Below, in pieces: positions 8,021 through 16,811 of a stretch of 64,000 bases of DNA. How positions within the stretch are numbered: the stretch's first letter is position 1; every line of letters starts with the position of its first letter. The position numbers were made by a program, and so were the translations under genes. Origin of the DNA: JALHUB01 sp050010555 (GTDB lineage: Bacteria > Chloroflexota > Dehalococcoidia > DSTF01 > JALHUB01); contig JBEKKV010000001.1 of assembly GCA_050010555.1 (NCBI GenBank), positions 83,091-147,090 on the forward strand, given 5' to 3'. The notes under the pieces are model-generated. The model was not told the DNA's origin. It ran no database searches and was given only the letters and a program-made list of their open reading frames with translations.

Positions 8021-9585
8021 GCCGCCTCCTGTGTAACGGCGCGTCGCGATCGGACGCTCGGCACGGCTCGCCAGAGCACGCGCACCTCTTCGATTCCCAG
8101 CAGGGACGCCACGACGACGTACACGCCGCCGCTGGCCAGAAGGAGCGTTATCTGCTCCGCCGCCGTCAGCAGGTACGAGGGCGACGAATGCGCCCGGTCG
8201 ACCACCAGGAACGCTGCGTAGTAGACGGCGACAGCGACGCCCGCCGCGAGAAGCGGTCGCAGGGCGAAGGCTACCAGCCGCCGCGGCGACGGCACACCCG
8301 AGGCATGCCTCACCAACCAGTAGGTTACGAGCATTGTCGCGACGTAGTCGCCGGCTCGAGCCAGGGCAAGGCCGGTCACCGACCAGACGTGGCTCAGGCC
8401 CACGGCCGCGCCTGCGTAGAGGCCGATTGTGGCCAGTTCCGCCTTCAGCGGCGTAACGAAGTCGCCGGCCGCGAATATTCCCTTTTGCAACAGCAATGTC
8501 ATTCCGACAGCGCTTATGCCCAAAACGTACGCGGCAAGCACGTGGCCGCCAATGCGAACATCCTCGGGCGCCACCTTCCCGGGCCCGTACGCCAGCCGCG
8601 TGAGCGGCACCGAGGCGGCTATTATCAGCAGCGTTGCCGGTATGAGGACGACAAGTGTTAGACGCGCTGCTTGCATCATGGCCGGCGCCAGCTCCGCGCG
8701 GGCAGTGGCGGCAAGACGGACGAATCGGGGGTAGATGATTACTCCCAGCGAGCCGTTGAAGACCGTCGTAGGCAGAGTACAGATCGTAACCGCGATCGCC
8801 ATCATCGATACCGCGCCTGTGCCCTTCGTCGACGCTATCAAGCGCTCGATGAGCGGCGCGCAGTAGGCGACGCCCATGTAGATGGCAACAGGCGCCGACT
8901 GGGCCAGGACGCGCCGGACGCCCGGGTGCCGGAGATGGATCGTCGGCGCGTAGGTGATGCCCTTCCGCCTCAGAAAGACCATAAGCAGCGCCACGTGCGC
9001 GACGCCACCGACCAGGAGGCCCGCGCCCGCGGCCGTGATGCCGATGGTCTTCCCGCCGACGATGACGAAAGCGATGGCGAAGACGTTCATCACGACCGAG
9101 TTCAGCGCCGGCGTCAGAAAGTGCTCTTTGGTATTGAGGATGGGTCCCAGCAGCGACGCGAGGCATATGAACAGGAGCAGCGGTAGAGTGAAGTACATGA
9201 GGTGGGCCGCAGCGGTTGCACTCTGCTCCGACAACCCTGGCGCGATGACACTCACGAGCGCCCGGCTGAAGATCATACCGATGAGCACGAGCGCCGCGAT
9301 AGAAATCGTCGCTAGGTTGACGACGGAGCTCAGCGTAATGCGGGCGTCTTCCGGCTTCCCCTGCTCGACGTAGTTCACATAGACGTGCACTAGCGCCGGC
9401 GCCAGTGCCCCCAGCACCAGGATCGCCTGCAGCGTGGTCGGGATGAAGACGGCAACGAAATAGGCGTCGGAATCGCCCGAGAGGCCGAACACCGACGTTA
9501 TCGACGCGTTTCGGGCATAGCCCAGCATCGCGCCCATGAGCGTCAGCGCCCCAACGAGACCGATAAGCTGGTAGAGCCGCTTCAT
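8017..9585 (-). CDS. MurJ-type lipid-linked oligosaccharide flippase
   Basis: A 522-residue polytopic membrane protein with about 14 hydrophobic segments, matching the MurJ/MOP exporter superfamily: MGAMLGYARNASITSVFGLSGDSDAYFVA at the N-terminus resembles the MurJ LGFLRDxxIAxxFG region. MurJ flips lipid II across the cytoplasmic membrane. Here, inside a glycan cluster, it may flip a lipid-linked glycan, or it may be the cell's peptidoglycan flippase that has settled in this locus. A GAAGGAAG site abuts the ATG. The locus also encodes a Wzm/Wzt exporter, so two different export routes are present. Confidence 0.88.
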   Translation of the reverse strand: MKRLYQLIGLVGALTLMGAMLGYARNASITSVFGLSGDSDAYFVAVFIPTTLQAILVLGALAPALVHVYVNYVEQGKPEDARITLSSVVNLATISIAALVLIGMIFSRALVSVIAPGLSEQSATAAAHLMYFTLPLLLFICLASLLGPILNTKEHFLTPALNSVVMNVFAIAFVIVGGKTIGITAAGAGLLVGGVAHVALLMVFLRRKGITYAPTIHLRHPGVRRVLAQSAPVAIYMGVAYCAPLIERLIASTKGTGAVSMMAIAVTICTLPTTVFNGSLGVIIYPRFVRLAATARAELAPAMMQAARLTLVVLIPATLLIIAASVPLTRLAYGPGKVAPEDVRIGGHVLAAYVLGISAVGMTLLLQKGIFAAGDFVTPLKAELATIGLYAGAAVGLSHVWSVTGLALARAGDYVATMLVTYWLVRHASGVPSPRRLVAFALRPLLAAGVAVAVYYAAFLVVDRAHSSPSYLLTAAEQITLLLASGGVYVVVASLLGIEEVRVLWRAVPSVRSRRAVTQEAA

Positions 9586-9611
9586 CTTCCTTCAGCCAAG
9601 AAATCGCGTAT

Positions 9612-10307
9612 CTAAATCGCCGATGCTTCCGCCGCGCTCTCGTTCGCCTCGCCTTCGTCCGTCGCCGCCGCCGTTTGCCGCAGCGCGACGGTGAGCGCGT
9701 GCACCAGCGCCATGTGGACATCCTCTATCAGTCCCTGCTGGTCGGCGGAAACGACGACGCTGATGTCGACGAGGCCGGCAAGCGCGCCGCCTTGGAACCC
9801 CGAGAAGCCGATAGTCACGGCGCCGCACCGTCGCGCCGCCTCGATCGCGCGAAGCACGTTGGGCGAATTGCCGCTACCGGACACGGCGATCACGACGTCG
9901 CCGGCCACCAGTGATGACTGCAGTTGGTTGGCGAAGGCGTCCTCAAACGACGTGTCGTTGGCCCACGCCGTGAGCAGCGCGACGTTGTCAGTGAGCGAGA
10001 CTGCCTTTACGCCGCCTCGGCTGTCGTCGTGGTTCGGCTTATGCCAGTCGGTCACGGCGTGGCTTGCAGTCGCGGCGCTGCCGCCGTTCCCGAGGACGTA
10101 TACTGTCTTGTCTTCCGCCCTCGCGCGGATCATCTCCTCGGCAACTCGGGCAACCTCTCGAATCGGCAGGGCGCGGAGCGCCTCGCTGAGACTGCGCGCG
10201 TAGGAATCCAGGAGCCGGATGAGCTCCGGCCGCGGCGGCGAGCCCGCCATGCCACCCGCCGTCTGACGCCTTTTCGCACGCCGGTCTTGGAGATAGATCG
10301 GCTTCAT
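9612..10307 (-). CDS. gmhA: Phosphoheptose isomerase (SIS domain)
   Basis: A 231-residue SIS-domain protein that would convert sedoheptulose 7-phosphate to D-glycero-D-manno-heptose 7-phosphate. The phosphosugar-binding loop VYVLGNGGSAATASHAVTDW and the second loop VIAVSGSGNSPNVLRAIEAA are typical of GmhA/DiaA. The start is the ATG at 10307, which overlaps the upstream stop as ATGA; the upstream extension of the frame is not homologous. Assignment to GmhA rather than DiaA rests on context: the heptose kinase, phosphatase and nucleotidyltransferase genes lie just upstream (11739-14168). Confidence 0.88.
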   Translation of the reverse strand: MKPIYLQDRRAKRRQTAGGMAGSPPRPELIRLLDSYARSLSEALRALPIREVARVAEEMIRARAEDKTVYVLGNGGSAATASHAVTDWHKPNHDDSRGGVKAVSLTDNVALLTAWANDTSFEDAFANQLQSSLVAGDVVIAVSGSGNSPNVLRAIEAARRCGAVTIGFSGFQGGALAGLVDISVVVSADQQGLIEDVHMALVHALTVALRQTAAATDEGEANESAAEASAI

Positions 10308-11746
10308 GGCTGTCTCTCCGCAACCGTTTGCGTGGCCGGCTGTCGCTTCTCCTTCTCCTCGATGCGCAGCGGCCGGTACGAGGGCGGCAGACTCCTCTGT
10401 CGCCCCAGCACGCGCTTCAGGGAGGCGAAGAGCAGTCGCAGGTCCAGCCAGACCGAGTAGTCGCGAACGTAGGCAATGTCCATCAGCGCTTGTTCCTCCG
10501 CTTCCTCTCCTCGCGACGTGTCGGCCGCGGGCCCGGTGAGCCCGGGGCGAACTCGCATCAGATTGCGCAGCCACGGCTCGTCGGCCGCACCGTCCTGCTC
10601 GACCAGGGCGCGAGGCCCGACGAGGCTCATGTGCCCGGCGATGACGTTGACGACGTTCGGAAGCTTGCCCAACCGGCCTGCCGCGATCAGCCTGCGGAAG
10701 CGCCAGGCGAGACGCGGCACCAGCCCGGGCGGTTGACGGCCCGCCGGCTCGGCGAACATAAGCAAAGAGAAGCGTTCCTGCTGTCTGCCCAACACCGGCT
10801 CGCGCGCGAAGAACGGCCCATCGCCGTCGATGCGGCTGGCCAGCCAGCAGAGCGCAACGCACGGCGCGAGTAGTAGCAGCAGCGCCAGCGACCCCAGGTA
10901 GTCCAGCACGCGCTTCATCAGAGCGTCGGGGCCGGTGATTCGCAGCGGCTGTACGCTTACCAGGGGAAGGAACCCGCTGTCCGTCATTTCGGCGCCGGTG
11001 GTCACGAGGTGCTGCAACCCCGGCGCCAGCTTCAACCGAATGCCTTCGCGGCTCGACGCAAGCTCAAGCAGGTCGCGGTAGCTCTCCCAGCTAACGGCGT
11101 TGGGGAGCACCACGACGGTCGAGACGCCGTACTTTCGCGCAACCTCGCGAACGGCCCGCGGATCACCGAGGACGCGCAGGCCGTCGGCAACGTGGCTGCC
11201 AACGGCGCGATAGTCGTCGAGGAAGCCGACGACTATCACTCCAGCCGAAGGCGGCCAGTTCAGCTGCCTTGCCACCGCGACGCCGTGCGCGCCGGCGCCG
11301 ACGACCAGGCAGCGGCGCACGAAGTGGCCCGACTCGCGCAGGCGGAAGATGACGCGCCGAACGAGAAAGCGCGCGCCGCCGACGAACGGAATAGCCAGGA
11401 ACCAGGCGAGGACGAGCGCCCCGCGGGAGATCGGCTCGTTCGCCAGGAAGGCGAGGATGAGGATGCCGCCGGTGCCATAGGTGATGGCCTTGAACGTGGC
11501 GGCGTACTCGCGGTGGCCGCTGAAGAGCGCTTCCGGATCGTAGAGGCGGTTGCCGACGAAGAGCAGCAGTATAGTCACGACCATCAGCCCACCGAAGAAC
11601 ACAGTGTAGTCGGTGGGGCGTGACGCCTGGTCGTTCAGGAAGCGGCCGCCGTACCGACAGGCGAACGCCGACGCCAGTGCGGCGACTAGCATTGTAAGGT
11701 CGACGGCGAACAGCACCAGGGCCGCAGTCTTGTCTTGCCTAGACAT
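10304..11746 (-). CDS. Phosphoglycosyl-transferase-like membrane protein lacking the catalytic Asp-Glu dyad
   Basis: A 480-residue protein with the full WbaP/WcaJ-type architecture: four N-terminal membrane helices (residues 10-30, 45-67, 88-105, 109-125), a CoA-binding-like Rossmann domain with VVGAGAHGVAVARQL near residue 147, a re-entrant helix near 290 and a C-terminal catalytic-like domain. The conserved KFRTM is replaced by SLLMFAEPA and the LDELPQLWNVL dyad reads LGKLPNVVNVI, so Asp-Glu has become Gly-Lys, while GHMSLVGPRA and RPGLTGP remain. It is unlikely to be an active transferase by the usual mechanism. It may be a scaffold or regulator of the active enzyme at 2930-3631. It overlaps hddA by eight bases and gmhA by four. 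Confidence 0.85.
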   Translation of the reverse strand: MSRQDKTAALVLFAVDLTMLVAALASAFACRYGGRFLNDQASRPTDYTVFFGGLMVVTILLLFVGNRLYDPEALFSGHREYAATFKAITYGTGGILILAFLANEPISRGALVLAWFLAIPFVGGARFLVRRVIFRLRESGHFVRRCLVVGAGAHGVAVARQLNWPPSAGVIVVGFLDDYRAVGSHVADGLRVLGDPRAVREVARKYGVSTVVVLPNAVSWESYRDLLELASSREGIRLKLAPGLQHLVTTGAEMTDSGFLPLVSVQPLRITGPDALMKRVLDYLGSLALLLLLAPCVALCWLASRIDGDGPFFAREPVLGRQQERFSLLMFAEPAGRQPPGLVPRLAWRFRRLIAAGRLGKLPNVVNVIAGHMSLVGPRALVEQDGAADEPWLRNLMRVRPGLTGPAADTSRGEEAEEQALMDIAYVRDYSVWLDLRLLFASLKRVLGRQRSLPPSYRPLRIEEKEKRQPATQTVAERQP

Positions 11747-12800
11747 AGGCGCTAGCTCGCAATCCGGTTGGCAGATCCGCGTACTGCCCGTGCGACACGG
11801 AGTTCACCAGCACTTTTGCGCCGCCCATATCGAACTGGAAGTCCATGCGATAGAGGCCAAGGCGCTCCATCTCGGCGCAGACGGCCGCCCGCCGATCCGG
11901 TTCGCAGTAGATCAGAAGGAAGCCGCCGCCGCCGGCGCCCGTCACCTTGCCGCCGATCGCGCCCTGGGCAATCGCCCGCTCGTAGACGCTGTCGATGCGC
12001 GCGTTCGTGACGCCGCCGGCCAGCCGCTTCTTCTGCTCCCAGGTGTCGCGCAGGATGCGACCGACTCGCGGCAGGTCGGCCTGCTCCAGCGATTGCTTGA
12101 CCTCCTGCGCAGCCTCCTTCAGGTAGTGCAGCGCCTCGATAACCTCGGCGTTCTTCTCCCGCGTCGCCCGGCGCTGATCGTTGCCGATATTGCCGGCACT
12201 GCGGGCGGAGCCGAGGAAGAAAAGCAGCAGCCTCTCTCGCAGGCGCTGGCGAACATCGCTGTCCAGCTCCAATGGCGCTACCTCGACGCCAGCGTCGTCG
12301 AAATAGATGCAGTTCAGGCCTCCGAAAGCCGCCGCGTACTGGTCTTGCTTGCCGCATGGCCGCCCAAGCTTCTCGCTTTCGATGCGATAGGCCATGTCTG
12401 CTACTTGCTTCGGCCCCAAGCGCTGCCCGACGAGTGTGCTGAACGCCTTGATCAGCGCCACGGCTACCGAGCTTGAGGAGCCGAGCCCCGTACCGGGCGG
12501 AATCTCCGACGCCAGGAAGACTGAAAAGCCCTGGTTTACTCCGAACTCGTGCAGGACGGCCCGCGGCAGGCGCAGGTCGCCGTCCCAGATGGGCTTCTCA
12601 TGACTTAGCCAGCGATTGAAGCAGCGGTAGTCGGATGAGCTTATGTGGACGCCTTCTCCCTCGTTGGGGTGAACGAACGCATAGAAGTACTTGTCGATAG
12701 CGGCGCTAACGACCATCCCTCCATACGGGCCGTAGTACTCCTCCAGGTCGGTGCCGCCACCGGCCAGGCTGATCCGCACGGGTGCTCGTACAAGCAGCAT
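11739..12800 (-). CDS. hddA: D-glycero-alpha-D-manno-heptose 7-phosphate kinase (GHMP family)
   Basis: A 353-residue GHMP kinase. The N-terminal RAPVRISLAGGGTDLEEYY is the HddA-type substrate motif, PPGTGLGSSSSVAVALI is the ATP-binding glycine/serine loop, and KVTGAGGGGFLLIYCEP is the C-terminal motif 3. It phosphorylates heptose 7-phosphate at C1 to the alpha-1,7-bisphosphate. I chose ATG 12800 (MLLVRAPVRIS) because GGAG lies nine bases upstream and it matches family starts; ATG 12815 is the alternative. The upstream hddC frame reads about 95 bases into this gene. It overlaps the next gene by eight bases. Confidence 0.88.
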   Translation of the reverse strand: MLLVRAPVRISLAGGGTDLEEYYGPYGGMVVSAAIDKYFYAFVHPNEGEGVHISSSDYRCFNRWLSHEKPIWDGDLRLPRAVLHEFGVNQGFSVFLASEIPPGTGLGSSSSVAVALIKAFSTLVGQRLGPKQVADMAYRIESEKLGRPCGKQDQYAAAFGGLNCIYFDDAGVEVAPLELDSDVRQRLRERLLLFFLGSARSAGNIGNDQRRATREKNAEVIEALHYLKEAAQEVKQSLEQADLPRVGRILRDTWEQKKRLAGGVTNARIDSVYERAIAQGAIGGKVTGAGGGGFLLIYCEPDRRAAVCAEMERLGLYRMDFQFDMGGAKVLVNSVSHGQYADLPTGLRASAYV

Positions 12801-13575
12801 CTTCGTTGTCTCCATCAAACTCAGGTGGGCGGGAACTCTCGCTGCCGGATGAAAGATGTGCGACTTCGACTCTCCCGGACCCCAGGTCGCGCTCGGCCTG
12901 GACATAGCGTTCTGGAGAGCCGATGTCGAGGAAATAGCTATCGCTCAGGTAGGCGAGGACCGATTCGCTCCGCTCCAGCAGGAGAGGGATGAGCTGATCG
13001 CCGAAATCGAAGAATGAGTCCGGTGGTATGAAGCGCAGGACCGACGGCTCGACCGCGTACACGCCGGTATTCGCCCAGTGCGATGCGGTCTCTCCAGGTG
13101 CCGGTTTCTCGCGGAAGCGCCGCACTATGCCGTCGCCGTCCACCTCCGCGATGCCGCAGCGTTCCGGCTCGTCGGTCGGGTACAGCGCCATCGTCAGGGC
13201 CGCGCCGCCGCTGCGATGAGACTCCGCGAGTGCGGAGAGATCGATGTCGGTCAGCACGTCGCCGTAGAGGACAAAGAAGGTTTCGTCGAAGAAGCGCTCC
13301 AGCTTCTTGACGGCGCCGGCCGAGCCCAGCAGCGTTTCCTCTTGCGAGTAGGAGATGCGCACGCCGAGCTTGGAGCCGTCGCCCAGGTGCCGCCGGATTG
13401 CCCCTGGCCGGTGGTGCAGATTGACGGCGATCTCTGTGACACCGTGCCGGGCGAGCAGGGCTACCAGGCGATCGATGAGCGGCCGTCCGCCTAGCGGCAG
13501 CAACGGCTTCGGCACGCGCTCCGTGAGGGGGCGCAAGCGCCTGCCTTCGCCGGCCGCCAGGATGATCGCCTTCAT
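12706..13575 (-). CDS. hddC: Heptose 1-phosphate nucleotidyltransferase (HddC/RfbA-like)
   Basis: A sugar nucleotidyltransferase that would form GDP-D-glycero-alpha-D-manno-heptose. MKAIILAAGEGRRLRPLTERVPKPLLPLGGRP is the NTP-binding signature, FFVLYGDVLTDIDL holds the metal-binding Asp, and VLAYLSDSYFLDIGSPERYVQAE is the usual C-terminal end. Family homology stops near residue 240; the remaining ~50 residues (SSRPPEFDGD onward) have no family character and are encoded over the start of hddA. GDP specificity is inferred from the adjacent hddA, gmhA and gmhB; a mannose-1-phosphate guanylyltransferase role is possible. ATGA overlap with gmhB. Confidence 0.85.
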   Translation of the reverse strand: MKAIILAAGEGRRLRPLTERVPKPLLPLGGRPLIDRLVALLARHGVTEIAVNLHHRPGAIRRHLGDGSKLGVRISYSQEETLLGSAGAVKKLERFFDETFFVLYGDVLTDIDLSALAESHRSGGAALTMALYPTDEPERCGIAEVDGDGIVRRFREKPAPGETASHWANTGVYAVEPSVLRFIPPDSFFDFGDQLIPLLLERSESVLAYLSDSYFLDIGSPERYVQAERDLGSGRVEVAHLSSGSESSRPPEFDGDNEDAACTSTRADQPGRWRHRPGGVLRPVWRDGR

Positions 13576-14168
13576 GCCGCCCTTTCCTCTTCCCAGCCGC
13601 TGTTACGCAGAAACCAGCGCGCCGCCGCCTCCAGATCGGGCGCAACCCATCGGAGCGGATGGCTCCCGCCAGCACGTCGCAACGAGGGCCGCGTGCGCTT
13701 GCCGGTCAGCACCATGACGAAGGGAATGCCCGCCGCCTGCGCCGCCTTCATGTCGCTGGGGCTGTCGCCGACGAAGCAGGTGGACTCCGGGTCGATACGG
13801 AAGCGGCGCATCGCCTCGACGATGAGGCCGGGCCGCGGTTTGCGACAGCCGCAGCCGGCTGTGGGGGTGTGCGGGCAGCAAAGGATGGCGTCGATGCGGC
13901 CGCCGTGCGCTTCCACTTCCGCCGTCATGCGCCGGTGGATCGCGTCCAGCGTCTGGCTGCTGATGATCCCGCGTCCGACGGGCGACTGGTTGGTGACGAT
14001 GACGACGCGCACGTCGCGCTTCGCCAGCAGACGCAGGGCGTCGAGGGAGCCGGGCAGGAACTCGAACTCCTGCCAGCACTTCACATAATCGTCGCGATTG
14101 CGGTTGACGACGCCATCGCGGTCGAGAAAGATCGTCGGCCGCGTCGGCTCGCTTTCCGCCTTCTGCAT
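13572..14168 (-). CDS. gmhB: D-glycero-D-manno-heptose 1,7-bisphosphate 7-phosphatase (HAD family)
   Basis: A 198-residue HAD phosphatase that removes the C7 phosphate of heptose 1,7-bisphosphate. FLDRDGVVN gives the catalytic Asp-x-Asp (residues 16 and 18 from this start), IVTNQSPVGRG is motif II, CCPHTPTAGCGCRKPRPG provides the C-x-H-x5-C-x-C zinc site of GmhB, and FVGDSPSDMKAA is motif IV. ATG 14168 is preferred over TTG 14180 because GAGAG sits five bases upstream. The zinc motif separates it from most other HAD phosphatases; histidinol-phosphatase HisB-N shares the fold, but context favours GmhB. Confidence 0.9.
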   Translation of the reverse strand: MQKAESEPTRPTIFLDRDGVVNRNRDDYVKCWQEFEFLPGSLDALRLLAKRDVRVVIVTNQSPVGRGIISSQTLDAIHRRMTAEVEAHGGRIDAILCCPHTPTAGCGCRKPRPGLIVEAMRRFRIDPESTCFVGDSPSDMKAAQAAGIPFVMVLTGKRTRPSLRRAGGSHPLRWVAPDLEAAARWFLRNSGWEEERAA

Positions 14169-14185
14169 CGATTCTCTCAAATGCG

Positions 14186-16114
14186 TTACCCCGCTGTCTG
14201 GTACGTCAGCACGATCTCGCGGTCGCGCGAGAGGTCCGTTTGCACTTCCAAGCCGTCGCCGCTCACCGGCTTGCCGTCGAGCTGCAGCGAGAGCGGCTTC
14301 GCGCCTTCCGGCAGCGACAGGCTGAGCGAGAGCGGAATGTCGCCCGTCCCGGGCTGCTTCTGGATGAACAGGCTGTACCGGGCCGTCTTTCCGCCGAGGT
14401 CCGCCACTGCCGGTGTGACGTACTGGAACGCCACCTCCCGCTTCGCGTCTTTCGGCAGGCCGAAGAAGCGCCCGAAGACGCTCTTGCCGTCCTCCTGCGT
14501 CACTTCCTGCGCGCCGGCGCTTGTGCCGTCAACGGCGATGTCCACCAGCCGGCTCGACCCTTTCGTGAACAGGCGCAGGTAGCCGCCGTAGAGGCCTTGC
14601 AGCATCAGCCGGTAGACGAGCTGCGGGTCGCGGCCCTGCTCCCAGGCGGCGAGCTGATTCTGGTAGTCGAAAGTGACGGTGCTGTGCGCGTCGCCCAGCT
14701 CGTCCAGCGCGACCTGCACCTGCATCCGCTTGTCGATGGCGATGTTCAGCTTCGTGCTGTTCACGCTGGCCTCCACCGGCATCAGGTAGTCGCCGGGCGG
14801 GTCCTGGAGCGAGCCGTCCAGCCCCATGTCATGCGCCAGCGATTGGAGCTCCGGGTTGAACGAGTAGAAGAGCGCCGTTTTGCTGTCGCGCAGCTTCTGC
14901 ATCGTGTCCAGCAGCGGACTCCACTGGGAGGACGGCAGGCTCATGAGGCGCTGCAGCATGTCCTCAGCGAGAAAGGCCGTGAAGGCCTTGCGGTCGCTGC
15001 CGGGCTCCAGCGGCGTTCGCGTGAGCGCTTCCGTCGTATCGAGCACGTTCGACGGGTCCACTGTGACTCCGTACTCGCTCACGTCAATGGGGCCGGTAAT
15101 GTCCAGGAGTTGCTGCAGCGTTGTCACGTTGATGCCGATGACGCCGTCGACGGGACCGCCGCCGCCCTTCTCGTAGAAGACCTGCGCCTGTTGCGCGGCC
15201 GTCGGGAAGTCGGGCGACCAGTTGGCAAGGTCTAGACCCCAACTCCAGTCCTTGAGCAGGTAGTCCTTCAGCGGCGTCGGCGGCTCCACGTACTCGTGCG
15301 AGGTCGCCTGCCACCGCTCGTTGAAGGCGATGGCGTCGGAAAACGACATCTGCTGGACGTGGCCCTGATCCAGGGTCACAACGCCGAAGACAGAGATGAG
15401 GCCGCCTGTAGGCAGAAGCTCCGCGTTGTTTTGCGCCAGCACCAGGTAGGTGCGCGGGCCCTGGAAGCCGAGGAAGTCGGGGAGGAAGGCCGATGCCTGG
15501 TCATACGTTTTCACCAGGTTCGCGATCTCGCCGCTGTGCTCGTCGACCTGGCTGACGGCGTGCCCAAGCGGCGACACGAGGCCGCCGCCGTCGATGCTCT
15601 GACGGACGGCGAGCAAGGCGTCGAGCCCGGCGCTGACCTGTTGCATGTGCGGCCTCACCCTGTCGAGAAGAGTCATCGTCTTCTCGCTCGTATCCCCGGC
15701 GGGCATCTCCCGCACCGCCCTGTACTCTTCGGCAACGGCAACGCCGGCCAGGCCGATGTCGCTGGCATCCCTGCCCATGGCGAGCACGTCCTCAGCCGTC
15801 GAAGCCTGCCGGCCCAGCCACGGCACGTGCTCCGCGAGGCGAACCAGCGGGTCGTGGCGGAGAGCGCTCTGGCAGGAGGTGAACTCCGATTCCGCCGCCT
15901 CCAGGTGGCGCTTGGTCGTCGCCAGCTCGTCTTCGGTCGCGTCCAACCGCTGTTGTTGCAGCGTGTCCTGGGCCTGGAGCAACTGCTCCCTGGCGTTGGC
16001 CGCGTCCTGGTAGAGCGGGCGGTAGTGCCACCAGCCCAGGGCAGCCACGACTGCCAGCGTGAGGACTGCTCCGAGAACCAGCTTCAAACCGAGCCGTGGC
16101 TTCCTGAGTCTCAC
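14186..16114 (-). CDS. DUF4012 membrane-anchored extracytoplasmic protein
   Basis: A 642-residue protein with one N-terminal membrane helix (about residues 9-27) followed by a predicted coiled coil (residues 35-75, rich in Gln/Glu/Leu: REQLLQAQDTLQQQRL) and a large extracytoplasmic region. The segment LVLAQNNAELLPTGGLISVFGVVTLDQG matches my recollection of the DUF4012 core (YLVLxQNxxELRPTGGFIGxxG), a family frequent in Actinobacteria and Chloroflexota and often beside wall-polysaccharide genes. Function is unknown. GTG 16114 gives an immediate basic N-terminus before the helix; upstream frame sequence is not signal-like. It lies between the sortase pair and gmhB, suggesting a wall or S-layer assembly role. 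Confidence 0.83.
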   Translation of the reverse strand: MRLRKPRLGLKLVLGAVLTLAVVAALGWWHYRPLYQDAANAREQLLQAQDTLQQQRLDATEDELATTKRHLEAAESEFTSCQSALRHDPLVRLAEHVPWLGRQASTAEDVLAMGRDASDIGLAGVAVAEEYRAVREMPAGDTSEKTMTLLDRVRPHMQQVSAGLDALLAVRQSIDGGGLVSPLGHAVSQVDEHSGEIANLVKTYDQASAFLPDFLGFQGPRTYLVLAQNNAELLPTGGLISVFGVVTLDQGHVQQMSFSDAIAFNERWQATSHEYVEPPTPLKDYLLKDWSWGLDLANWSPDFPTAAQQAQVFYEKGGGGPVDGVIGINVTTLQQLLDITGPIDVSEYGVTVDPSNVLDTTEALTRTPLEPGSDRKAFTAFLAEDMLQRLMSLPSSQWSPLLDTMQKLRDSKTALFYSFNPELQSLAHDMGLDGSLQDPPGDYLMPVEASVNSTKLNIAIDKRMQVQVALDELGDAHSTVTFDYQNQLAAWEQGRDPQLVYRLMLQGLYGGYLRLFTKGSSRLVDIAVDGTSAGAQEVTQEDGKSVFGRFFGLPKDAKREVAFQYVTPAVADLGGKTARYSLFIQKQPGTGDIPLSLSLSLPEGAKPLSLQLDGKPVSGDGLEVQTDLSRDREIVLTYQTAG

Positions 16115-16208
16115 GTTCTCTCTATTCGATTTTGTGTACCCGCCCTGCGGGCAGCCAGGCTTGCCGGTCGCGCGCGTTGAGACGTTCGCGACCGGCGTCG
16201 CCTTCTTG

Positions 16209-16769
16209 TTACGAGCCGCGCTTTGTGGCGATCCGTATCGCCGAACCGGAAACGAACAGAAGCAGGCCGCCGGCAAGCAGGGTCAGGAGCAGGCCGGAAG
16301 GCGTCGTGTCGGCGGGACCGGTGCCGGTCGAAGGCACTGTGACGTTCGCGGGCGCTGCCGCGGGCGCTGCCGCCGGCGCCGCTACTTCTACCAACACCTG
16401 GCTCGTAAGGTCGCCGCAGTTTGCGCCAACGACCACCGTTCCCGGCGTGGAGCCGACGGCCAGCGACGTCGTCGCGATTCCGTTGGCGTCCGTCATCTTC
16501 GGCGCCGCGTCAACGGTTGCGCCCGTGCCCGGTTGCGATACGACCTGGAACGTGCACTCCAACCCGGACTGGGCCACGCCCGCCTGGTTGACCACCGTGG
16601 CGGAGATCGACACCGTGGCTCCCGTCGCCGGTGCGCTGTTGGACAGCGTCATGGTCACGCTGCCCGTGGGCGGCGGGTAGGCCAACGCTGTGCCGCCGCC
16701 AACCACCCCGACCAGCAGGAGGCCGGCGAACAGCGCCGCCAACTTGCATCCAAAGCTAGACCACTTCAT
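16209..16769 (-). CDS. Secreted Ig-like protein with VPSTG sortase signal
   Basis: A 186-residue exported protein: signal peptide at residues 1-30 (LAALFAGLLLVGVVGGGTALA), one bacterial Ig-like/invasin-type beta-sandwich domain (residues 35-125: SVTMTLSNSAPATGATVSISATV), an Ala-Pro spacer (APAAAPAAAPA), then VPSTGTGP near residue 145, a hydrophobic helix and a basic tail (RIATKRGS). That C-terminus is a sortase-sorting layout with V in place of L of LPxTG. A sortase gene lies 42 bases upstream in the same strand, making it the probable enzyme for this substrate. AAAGGAG lies nine bases before the ATG. Ligand or partner unknown. Confidence 0.8.
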   Translation of the reverse strand: MKWSSFGCKLAALFAGLLLVGVVGGGTALAYPPPTGSVTMTLSNSAPATGATVSISATVVNQAGVAQSGLECTFQVVSQPGTGATVDAAPKMTDANGIATTSLAVGSTPGTVVVGANCGDLTSQVLVEVAAPAAAPAAAPANVTVPSTGTGPADTTPSGLLLTLLAGGLLLFVSGSAIRIATKRGS

Positions 16770-16811
16770 TTCTCTTCTCCTTTTCTCCCGCGTCCCACCA
16801 GAAACGCGGGG

